From the NCBI GenBank assembly GCA_021779635.1, contig JAJYAH010000550.1, forward strand, positions 1 through 5,279: 5,279 bases of DNA, read 5' to 3'. The position numbers and the translations under genes were made by a program. This stretch comes from Pseudomonadota bacterium. GTDB taxonomy: Bacteria; Pseudomonadota; Alphaproteobacteria; Rhizobiales; Xanthobacteraceae. The notes under the pieces are model-generated. The model ran no database searches, had not been told where the DNA came from, and was given only the letters and a program-made list of their open reading frames with translations. This document shows positions 1 to 4,902 of the stretch, one piece after another; the stretch's first letter is position 1, and every line of letters starts with the position of its first letter.

Positions 1-383
1 TCGGCCGGCCCTTCACACCTGCATTCGCCACAAGCGCTCTCCTCTATAGAGATTCGAGCGACCATATAATGTAACGAACTTGCGTTCCAGATGACTAGTT
101 AATCAGCCATGGCTGCATATTCGCGCGCCATGGCTTCTAGCTCTCGTTTCGCGTCTGGGGTTGCGGAAAAGTGCTTGGGTTCGACAGAGCAATGCAAGGG
201 AGCGGTATGAATAATGGCTAAAATCACTTTTCATGATGATGTTACCCTAGCGCAGGTTCCGACATCTCGAACTTACATGCTTTAACCGGCTCGACGGGAC
301 AACCGCGCCGGGTTTTCAATGTCGGGCAAGCGAGATCGGCAGCGTATTGTTCCAATCCCGCCAATGGGTCGGATGAGCATCAA
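1..383. other. Stretch without a convincing gene
   Basis: I see no credible gene here. The kinase frame stays open leftward from 384 to 240, but the residues before about 384 do not resemble the histidine-containing region expected in this family, and no ATG, GTG or TTG lies in frame before 489. A 23-codon ORF from ATG 214 to TAA 285 has no fitting ribosome site. The stretch carries a 10-base palindrome CTCTATAGAG (42-51), an isolated TATAAT (65-70) with no recognisable -35 partner, and two GCCATGGC palindromes listed separately. It may be an eroded junction where the front of the kinase gene was lost. Confidence 0.6.
105..135. promoter_or_regulatory. Paired GCCATGGC palindromes, 21 bp apart
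   Basis: The perfect 10-base palindrome AGCCATGGCT (105-114) is followed by a second copy of its core, GCCATGGC (127-134, plus a matching T at 135). The two copies start 21 bp apart, close to two helical turns, so proteins bound at both would sit on the same face of the DNA. This geometry is typical of operator pairs, but no regulator or intact downstream gene is visible. The copies could also be chance or a decayed repeat. Confidence 0.2.
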
Positions 384-1384
384 CCGGCGCAGCGTGGCGC
401 AAGCCTGACCAGGCAGCTTCTGGCCTTTTCTCGCCGGCAGAAGCTTCGTCCCGAGCCTGTCGATATCGCTACGCAGATCGGCGGCAGCATGCGCGAACTG
501 CTCGATCGGAGCCTCCGGGGCGACGTTCATGTGGAATTTGACTTTCCGGAGTCTCTTTGGCCGGTCGAGGTGGACCCGGGCGAACTTGAACTCGTCATTC
601 TTAACCTCGCGGTCAATGCGCGGGACGCAATGCCAAATGGCGGCACTATCGTCGTGCGCGGAGAGAACCTGTCTGGGCTCAGCGACGACCAGCTGTCGGG
701 CGACTTCGTGAGGCTATCCGTTGTCGATACCGGCATCGGCATGGATCAGCAGATCCTATCGCGCGTTTTTGAACCGTTTTTCACGACCAAGGACATAGGC
801 AAAGGTTCCGGCCTCGGCCTCGCGCAGGTCTACGGATTTGCAGCGCAATCGCGCGGGACGGTGCGAATTAAATCGCAGATCGGCCAAGGTACGAGCATAG
901 AGCTGTATCTGCCAAAGTCGCAAAACCGTCCCACCCAAACGCACCATTTGATTGACCTGAGCAAAGTGCGTCCGAAGACGAACCATCATGGCCGAATCCT
1001 GCTGGTCGAGGATGATGAGGAAGTGGCTGCATTGGTGAGCGAAATGCTTGACGAATTGGGCTACGACGTCACGCACGCGGCCAGCGGTGCCGCAGCACTT
1101 GGAGCCCTTGCCGACGGGCGGGTGATTGACCTCATCTTTTCCGACATCATGATGCCCGGCGGCATGAACGGCGTCGAATTGGCGCGGGAGATCAGGAAGA
1201 GAAGGAGCAACATCCCTATATTTCTGACTAGCGGCTATACTCGGAAGGCGCCGTCCACGAGGCCGAAGCGGCCGGGCTTCGAATTTTGCCGAAGCCTTAT
1301 CAAATCGCTGAGCTGGCGGCAGCGCTTGATGCTGCAAAATCGACTTTCCACTCGGATCTCAAATCCAAAGGCTCTAGTAAGTGA
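384..1384 (+). pseudogene. Hybrid sensor histidine kinase with receiver domain, 5'-truncated and frameshifted
   Basis: This is the core of a two-component hybrid kinase. The reading frame enters homology at AQRGASLTRQLLAFSRRQ (from 387), the second dimerisation helix of this kinase class. Counting from ATG 489, the ATPase domain shows the N box (NLAVNARDAM, about 39-48), G1 (DTGIGM, 80-85), F box (FEPFFTTK, 94-101) and G2 (GKGSGLGLAQVYG, 104-116). A receiver domain follows with acidic EDDEE (174-178), phospho-acceptor D219 in FSDIMMP and LTSGY (246-250). The H-box carrying the autophosphorylated histidine, and any sensor domain, are absent. Near 1244-1247 the frame is lost. Reading on from 1247 in the shifted frame restores the receiver end, including the conserved lysine in LPKPYQIAELAAALDAA, and stops at TGA 1382-1384. 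The original frame instead runs through non-homologous sequence to 1535, so a 348-residue call from 489 to 1535 would be artificial at its C-terminus. Without its histidine the product could not autophosphorylate. Confidence 0.8.
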
Positions 1385-1599
1385 GTATCTTTTTCTAGCG
1401 ATTCAAAAGGATGTTGTTCGAAACACAGCATGCGCGCGTCGGAACCGTCGATTCATCTTGGCTTGCCATTGCAATTCCGCCGTTCTCAAAACAGTGCATG
1501 GTCGCCTTTTCCAGCAAACATCTGTCTGTGCTTAAAGGCGGTGCGCCAGATGACAACAGTCCTCTAGGGCAACGGCGACGGTTCCAAAAAGCCTAGAGC
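1385..1599. other. Non-coding stretch after the kinase
   Basis: I find no supported gene between the corrected kinase stop and the ligase-like remnant. A 61-codon plus-strand ORF (1411-1596) has no ribosome site and no recognisable sequence. The unshifted kinase frame also runs through this stretch to 1535, but it is out-of-frame read-through without homology. Confidence 0.5.
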
Positions 1600-1731
1600 T
1601 ATTACCCATTGCCTTTAAATATCTGCTTCGACTGCGAACTGCACCGTAACCATCGTGCTTGATCTCATGAAAGCACCCCCCGCGGCTGGGCATGGCTTTA
1701 TCGATGGCGGCGATGCAACTCGATGGCCATG
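1600..1731 (-). pseudogene. Possible remnant of an ATP-dependent DNA ligase (motif I region)
   Basis: On the minus strand the frame reads MPSRGGCFHEIKHDGY, with HEIKHDGY encoded at 1669-1646. In ATP-dependent DNA ligases of the LigD/LigC type, common in Rhizobiales, the nucleotidyl-transfer lysine lies in a KxDG motif, usually within a stretch such as G-x-W-(L/I)-HEIK-x-DGYR. The eight-residue match, with a short Pro/Gly-rich lead-in, is what suggests a ligase. Nothing downstream resembles the rest of a ligase: the next residues are low-complexity Arg/Ser and the frame ends by 1532. Upstream residues do not match convincingly either. If real, it is a short decayed piece with no function. A chance match cannot be excluded. 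Confidence 0.3.
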
Positions 1732-2017
1732 CGGCGAACACGGTCAGCCGGGCTGACGATTTCCAATCCGGCCGCGGCTTCAATGACGCGACCGCTCCTT
1801 CTCGAAGTCGGCCCTTCAATCGTGGCGCTTCGTCGCACCTTATCGCTCTCTTGGGGCGATCGCTCGGTGTCCTGCCGCTGCTTTGGACGCCGAGTTGTGC
1901 ATACATGCAACACTCGTTGGTATTCCGCCATCGGAACTGATCATTTCAGTGACGCCGCGTCGAAGATGGGCTTCGCTTGCACGTCCGAAGGCTCTGGGGG
2001 CTGCCCGCGCTTCGAGC
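1732..2017. other. Non-coding stretch
   Basis: Open frames exist on both strands here (for example 1698-1931 minus and 1723-2022 plus), as expected of GC-rich sequence. None has a good ribosome site, recognisable motif or protein-like continuity. A weak inverted repeat ACTGA-N5-TCAGT lies near 1937-1951. I see nothing functional that I can support. Confidence 0.45.
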
Positions 2018-2036
2018 TTTAGGACAGGCTCCTAAA
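2018..2036. repeat. Short inverted repeat TTTAGGA-N5-TCCTAAA
   Basis: Perfect 7-base arms (2018-2024 and 2030-2036) flank the five-base loop CAGGC. The element lies about 40 bp beyond the glsB-side terminator. It could form a weak second hairpin in read-through RNA or be a protein-binding palindrome. There is no U-tract, so it is not a clear terminator. Confidence 0.4.
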
Positions 2037-2072
2037 TAATGCCTGGCCGTTTTCGAAGATCGGCGGATAAGG

Positions 2073-2104
2073 AAAGCCCCGGTGCCCCTGGCGCCGGGGC
2101 TTTT
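2073..2104 (-). terminator. Intrinsic terminator hairpin downstream of the glsB-like gene
   Basis: A 10-bp GC-rich stem, AGCCCCGGTG (2075-2084) with CGCCGGGGCT (2092-2101), contains one G-U type pair and closes a seven-base loop. On the plus strand the stem is followed by TTT (2102-2104). On the minus strand T-rich sequence also follows, so it may act in both directions. It begins about 60 bp past the stop of the minus-strand gene at 2163-2420, the only intact neighbour likely to use it. Confidence 0.75.
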
Positions 2105-2162
2105 CAATCCTGTCTGATCTACCTGGCTGGTGCGCGGCGTGCCAGAGCGCCGGACGAGAAGC

Positions 2163-2420
2163 CTAAGTGTGTCCCCTGATCGCCCGCCACAGGAAGATGA
2201 TGATGCACGCTCCAATGAAGCCGGCTATCAAGTAACCGATCCAGCCACCAAGGCTGACACCAAGCAACCCAAGCAGCCAGTTCGCCAGCGCTGCACCGAC
2301 CATGCCAAGAATAATGTTCATCAGGATGCCCGTGCCGGACTTCATGAACATCTCGGCCAGCCAACCTGCCAGACCACCAATTATGATTGCCGCAATCCAA
2401 CCGATCCCTGCGTCAGACAT
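2163..2420 (-). CDS. GlsB/YeaQ/YmgE family stress response membrane protein
   Basis: This is an 85-residue, very hydrophobic, glycine-rich inner-membrane protein of the transglycosylase-associated family (GlsB/YeaQ/YmgE). Three membrane segments are apparent, at about residues 5-24, 31-53 and 59-79. They are linked by the family-typical GGLAGWLAEMFMKSGTG and NIILGMVGAALANWLLG stretches, and the chain ends in a short basic tail, WRAIRGHT. The length is normal for the family and the frame is undamaged. Start ATG 2420 is supported by a GGGGAAG ribosome site about five bases upstream. Members are widely linked to envelope and general stress responses, but no biochemical activity is firmly established. 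The gene stands alone, with a terminator about 60 bp downstream and a perfect palindrome 33-45 bp upstream. I do not see the GGAAC...CGTT promoter of the Rhizobiales EcfG stress sigma factor nearby, so its control is unclear. Confidence 0.93.
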   Translation of the reverse strand: MSDAGIGWIAAIIIGGLAGWLAEMFMKSGTGILMNIILGMVGAALANWLLGLLGVSLGGWIGYLIAGFIGACIIIFLWRAIRGHT

Positions 2421-2452
2421 ATCGCTTCCCCACAGTTCGCGTTAGGCCTCGA

Positions 2453-2465
2453 TCCTGTAACAGGA
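2453..2465. promoter_or_regulatory. Palindrome upstream of the glsB-like gene, candidate operator
   Basis: TCCTGT-A-ACAGGA is a perfect 6+1+6 inverted repeat, 33-45 bp upstream of ATG 2420 on the minus strand. Its position between a likely promoter and the ribosome site fits a repressor operator. It does not match the alphaproteobacterial LexA consensus (GAAC-N7-GAAC). As a transcript it would form only a small hairpin with an impossible one-base loop, so a DNA-level role is more likely than an RNA one. Confidence 0.3.
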
Positions 2466-2754
2466 CCGGATGAGTCGCCAGCACAAAGACGCCAAAGTCC
2501 AGCTCGATTTGGGTCCTTCCTCCGGCCGAGATACGGTTTTCAAATAACGGCCAGCCCCGGCTTCAGATTTCGCGGCTTCGCTTCGCGGACCGCTGCCGAG
2601 GTAAGGCGAGGGCTGCGCTTGTGAGGCGCGAAGGCAGTTCTGCTGCTGCAAGCCGACATTTCGGCGATAGACGCACTGGTCAGCACTGGGCACAACAGAG
2701 ACGTGCGAAATAGATGAGGTCGCCCACCGAGGCGACCACACGGCCAAATGCGCG
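2466..2754. other. Non-coding stretch upstream of the glsB-like gene
   Basis: No gene is supported on either strand. The minus-strand frame at 2442-2774 overlaps the glsB palindrome and the decayed fragment, has no ribosome site and has no recognisable domain. A short direct repeat TTCGCGG occurs twice around 2569-2588. The stretch probably holds the glsB promoter, but I cannot place its -35 and -10 elements with confidence. Confidence 0.45.
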
Positions 2755-2968
2755 CTACTGCGGAAGCGTATCAACTACGAATGCGCGCCCCTTCGTTTTT
2801 TGGTCAAGGTAAGAGCGGATGGGCTTCCAATCGTCAGAATTCCACCACGTTTAGGAGCCGATCGGCGACAAAACCATCCTTGTCCACGTCGATGAAGGGC
2901 TCGGCGACGTAGTTCGCAGATTTATTCGCTCCAGATTTGATTTGTTCGAGCGGATTTAAGAACGCCCG
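2755..2968 (-). pseudogene. Decayed 3' gene fragment behind the recombinase-like gene
   Basis: Immediately after the recombinase stop (TGA 2971-2969) the same minus-strand frame continues open for 44 codons. It includes NPLEQIKSGANKSANYVAEP and FIDVDKDGFVADRLLNVVEF, ending at TGA 2836-2834. Skipping one base at 2836 restores an open frame from 2835, reading DDWKPIRSYLDQKTKGRAFV, then VDTLPQ and TAG at 2757-2755. The joined sequence is protein-like across the shift (VVEF then DDWKPIRSYL), which argues for real former coding sequence carrying a +1 frameshift. It has no usable start codon at its upstream edge. It is therefore either the 3' end of a different, truncated gene or an old C-terminal extension of the recombinase cut off by a stop mutation. 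DVDKDG resembles an EF-hand loop start, but the later acidic position is not conserved. I do not recognise the family. Confidence 0.45.
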
Positions 2969-3991
2969 TCAGGCAATCGTTGGCACGCCCTTTTGGGGAT
3001 GAGACAATTTGAATTCATTGAACGCTTTTTTATACGGCCGAGCCCTGTCGTTCACCAGCAGCAGCTTTTCTTCTCTAAAGCGCAGCATTTTCTTTGCTCG
3101 GCGAAATCCGGTCCTCGCCTTGCCGTAATTTTCCGCGGCGGTTTTGCTGGACTTGTGATTCACGATGACCGCGATCGCCGCCGGAGCGAATTTGCTCGCT
3201 TTCATGCAAGCGATGGCAAAATGGCGCAACGTCGCCGTCGAAATAGTCCTGATTTTCAGCGCCTCGCAGGCTCGACTGATGCGGGCGTTGAGGGCGCGGC
3301 GCAAATACCATTCGCCGTCGTAGCGTTCCGTCCATTTCGCCGTCTCGAGGATCCATTGATCGAGCTTGCTGACAAGCGAGTCTGGATAGCTGATGATAAC
3401 TTCACAGTTGGGCGCAAGGCCCCTGCCGTTGGTATTCTTCTCGGCAGGTGCTCGCAGGTAATCCCCCTCACGACGAATTGCGACGATCTCACCCGGGCGC
3501 CAGCCGATGCGGGAAGCGATCTGGAGATAGCCAGCAATCCACAATGAAAATGCATCTCCCCGGTTGCGAAAATACTCGATCAAGCGGCGCAGTTCGGCGT
3601 TCCGGGCAGATTTCCTGACACTGCGTCGGGCCTTTTTCGAGGTCGGCTGGTCGGATTTTCCCTTGCGGCTTTTCGAGTCGTGAGCCTCGGGCCTGTCGTG
3701 CTGAAGCCTCCATCGCAAGGATTTTTCGGAATCATCTGAATCGAAGATCATGTCCTGGCGGACCATGAGCTCCAACCTCAATAAAAGCGCGGCGGCGATC
3801 CGCCTGATGTGGCACTTCGACCAACGGCCGTGGCTATCGAGAAACCAACATATGGCCAGCATAAGCCGCGTCTCGTAGGGAATCTCCCAAGCGGCCGGTT
3901 CCCGCTCCCTACAATATTGCGCCACGAAGCGGTCCGCGTCGCGGTGATAGAGCGCAAGCGTAGAGGTGCTGGTCGACGGTTCAGGAAACAT
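2969..3991 (-). CDS. Tyrosine recombinase/integrase-like protein
   Basis: This 340-residue protein has a C-terminal half organised like a tyrosine recombinase catalytic domain, the DNA strand-exchange enzyme of phages and genomic islands. Visible are box I arginine R165 in WRPGEI (164-169), a likely beta-hairpin lysine near K185 in APAEKN, box II TLRHF with R256-H257, H279 in VNHKSS and the candidate nucleophile Y289 in AENYGKAR. The first box II residue (usually H or K in HxxR) is A253, so activity may be altered. The N-terminal part (1-100) is largely helical and could be an unusual core-binding domain. A highly basic linker (about 104-130, Lys/Arg/Ser-rich) joins the halves. ATG 3991 is chosen because the frame starts cleanly there with a modest GGTGA ribosome site. 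The gene is divergent from the small gene at 4196. Function is inferred from motifs; overall similarity to classical integrases looks low. Confidence 0.7.
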   Translation of the reverse strand: MFPEPSTSTSTLALYHRDADRFVAQYCREREPAAWEIPYETRLMLAICWFLDSHGRWSKCHIRRIAAALLLRLELMVRQDMIFDSDDSEKSLRWRLQHDRPEAHDSKSRKGKSDQPTSKKARRSVRKSARNAELRRLIEYFRNRGDAFSLWIAGYLQIASRIGWRPGEIVAIRREGDYLRAPAEKNTNGRGLAPNCEVIISYPDSLVSKLDQWILETAKWTERYDGEWYLRRALNARISRACEALKIRTISTATLRHFAIACMKASKFAPAAIAVIVNHKSSKTAAENYGKARTGFRRAKKMLRFREEKLLLVNDRARPYKKAFNEFKLSHPQKGVPTIA

Positions 3992-4131
3992 CCGATTTCA
4001 CCACGTCGTTCGAGCTGGAAGCGGCACGTCAAGCAAAGGCGGAATGCGGTACGTCACCCCGTTGGTCCACGCACGAACCAACATCGCGCGCGGCCCTGCA
4101 AGCGACAAGCGATTTTCGAGGAGCTTGAATC

Positions 4132-4215
4132 ATGCCGGAATCGTGCAGACATTTGGCGTGCGGGCATGAGCCCGCAGCAACCAAAGGAGACGAGTATGAG
4201 CCCGATCCCGGGTAG
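4132..4215 (+). CDS. Possible 27-residue small protein or leader ORF overlapping the next gene
   Basis: ATG 4132 is preceded by a good ribosome site (GAGGAG, 4118-4123, eight bases away) and opens a 27-codon frame ending at TAG 4213-4215. The frame contains the hairpin and ribosome site of the following gene and runs 20 bases into it in another frame, an arrangement typical of translational coupling or a leader peptide. The peptide begins MPESCRHLACGHEP, giving a C-x-H-x2-C-x-H spacing (C5, H7, C10, H12) that could bind a metal ion but may be accidental. No homology is recognised, and there is no proof that it is translated. Confidence 0.25.
   Translation: MPESCRHLACGHEPAATKGDEYEPDPG
4159..4176 (+). 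promoter_or_regulatory. 5' leader hairpin next to a ribosome binding site
   Basis: TGCGGGC (4159-4165) and GCCCGCA (4170-4176) form a perfect, very GC-rich 7-bp stem with an ATGA loop. The stem ends eight bases before the AAAGGAG ribosome site (4183-4189) that serves ATG 4196. It also lies within the possible upstream small ORF, so translation of that ORF would melt it. A role in controlling translation of the downstream gene is an inference. It matches no riboswitch I know. Confidence 0.35.
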
Positions 4216-4540
4216 TTACGCAGCGTCTGTCGAGGCCGCCAAGGTGCACCTCGAAGCCGCAAAAGGGGCTATGTCGCGTGATATCGCTGAAGGCGTCGCG
4301 GACGCAGACTGGGCAGCGCTTTTGCGCGACCGGCACGACGTGCGCGCGCTGATCGAGCACATTGGCGAAGCGGCGCGGTCGAAGGACTGGCTCGCTAAGC
4401 TTTATGCGTCGGCCGACAAGACGCGCCAGCAGCAGCCCGTCAGGGGCAGGCCGGCGAAGCCTAAGACGTCAGCCTCGAAGGCGTCGGTGGGACAGACCGC
4501 TGCGCAAGGCGGCGCTGCGACCGCTACCACCAATAGCTAA
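4196..4540 (+). CDS. Hypothetical small helical protein with basic AT-hook-like tail
   Basis: This is a 114-residue protein that I do not recognise. Start ATG 4196 is favoured over in-frame starts further upstream (to 3809) because of an excellent ribosome site, AAAGGAG, six bases before it, and because the upstream residues look non-coding. Residues 8-75 are alanine-rich and probably all-helical (for example SVEAAKVHLEAAKGAMSRDI and DWAALLRDRHDVRALIEHIG). Residues 76-114 are low-complexity and basic, then Ala/Thr-rich. The tail contains RGRPAKPK (83-90), whose RGRP core resembles an AT-hook for binding the minor groove of AT-rich DNA. A DNA-binding or nucleoid-associated accessory role is possible but unproven. 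The gene is divergent from the recombinase-like gene, and a leader hairpin and a possible overlapping 27-codon ORF precede it. No terminator with a T-tract follows. Confidence 0.7.
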   Translation: MSPIPGSYAASVEAAKVHLEAAKGAMSRDIAEGVADADWAALLRDRHDVRALIEHIGEAARSKDWLAKLYASADKTRQQQPVRGRPAKPKTSASKASVGQTAAQGGAATATTNS

Positions 4541-4562
4541 CGTCTCTAACGTATAGACTGCA

Positions 4563-4578
4563 CCGGAATCCGATCCGG
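4563..4578. repeat. Small inverted repeat after the 4196-4540 gene
   Basis: CCGGA (4563-4567) and TCCGG (4574-4578) flank six bases, 22 bp after the stop codon. The stem is short and lacks a following T-run, so it is a poor terminator on its own. Confidence 0.25.
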
Positions 4579-4603
4579 CTCGCCGAGATTGCGGCCAGTC
4601 CCA

Positions 4604-4636
4604 AGCCAATGTATCATTGATACATCCCTCTTGGCT
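4604..4636. repeat. Nested inverted repeat (AGCCAA / ATGTATC-ATT-GATACAT / TTGGCT)
   Basis: The inner element is a perfect 7-base inverted repeat with a three-base spacer, ATGTATC (4609-4615) and GATACAT (4619-4625). Outside it lie AGCCAA (4604-4609) and TTGGCT (4631-4636), six-base complementary arms that share one base with the inner arm. The inner part is AT-rich against a GC-rich background, which favours a protein-binding or recombination-site palindrome over a terminator. It lies about 50 bp from the tRNA-tail fragment, so it could belong to an attachment region. No function is demonstrated. Confidence 0.4.
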
Positions 4637-4902
4637 CACAGTGATCGGGCAAGGCGAGAAATCTCAAGGATTTATCGGGGATCTGGTAGCGGGGGAGGGA
4701 CTCCCTACTAACCCAACAAATTTGCAAGCAACTTCAACAAAATCCAATGTTCAGGCGATACCCGTGTCTTGTGTCGCTGATACATCAAGAAGAGCATCGC
4801 GGCAACTCGCCTCAGGAAAGCAGAGGTTGGGAAGGTTGGCCTCCTATCCGCTGCGACTTCACCGACCGCAGTCAAAGCGCCTTCTACGCACATGGTACAG
4901 GG
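4637..4902. other. Non-coding stretch around the tRNA-tail fragment
   Basis: Apart from the tRNA-like 20-mer, I find no supported gene. A 61-codon minus-strand frame (4893-4708), in frame behind the stop of the 4903-5279 gene, has no ribosome site and no recognisable motif. Plus-strand frames here are complementary shadows. The sequence is less GC-rich than the surrounding genes. Confidence 0.4.
4684..4703 (-). other. tRNA 3'-end fragment, candidate attachment-site scar
   Basis: On the minus strand these 20 bases read GAGTCCCTCCCCCGCTACCA. They fit tRNA numbering exactly: the end of the T-loop (GAGT), T-stem 3' strand CCCTC starting with C61, acceptor 3' strand CCCCGCT, discriminator A73 and encoded CCA. 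The sequence closely resembles the 3' end of elongator tRNA-Met of alphaproteobacteria as I remember it. The rest of the tRNA is absent, since the bases beyond 4703 diverge. Islands that integrate into tRNA 3' ends leave such duplicates at the far boundary. By orientation the associated element would lie to the right of 4703 and native sequence to the left, so the integrase-like gene at 2969-3991 would be outside it. Confidence 0.45.

Noticed and set aside
214..285. 23-codon plus-strand ORF beginning MAKITFHDD
   Set aside because: It is very short, its nearest GGGAG is too far from the ATG, and no family is recognisable.
489..1535. Intact 348-residue kinase reading
   Set aside because: The last part after about 1247 is non-homologous, while the shifted frame restores the receiver end. 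I therefore treat the locus as a pseudogene ending at 1384.
1698..1931. 77-codon minus-strand ORF (about VSPADRVRRMAIELHRRHR)
   Set aside because: It has no ribosome site or known domain, and open frames of this length are common in GC-rich non-coding DNA.
2130..2624. Long plus-strand ORF opposite the glsB-like gene
   Set aside because: It is a complementary-strand shadow of the clearly conserved membrane protein.
2993..3547. 184-codon plus-strand ORF opposite the recombinase-like gene
   Set aside because: It is antisense to a protein with recognisable catalytic motifs and has no ribosome site or motif of its own.
4521..4692. Inverted pair CCGCTACCA (4521-4529) and TGGTAGCGG (4684-4692)
   Set aside because: A nine-base inverted match is expected many times by chance in a window this size, and one copy lies inside a coding tail.
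4708..4893. 61-codon minus-strand ORF in frame behind the 4903-5279 gene
   Set aside because: It has no ribosome site before its ATG and no recognisable motif, and its end simply abuts the tRNA-tail fragment.
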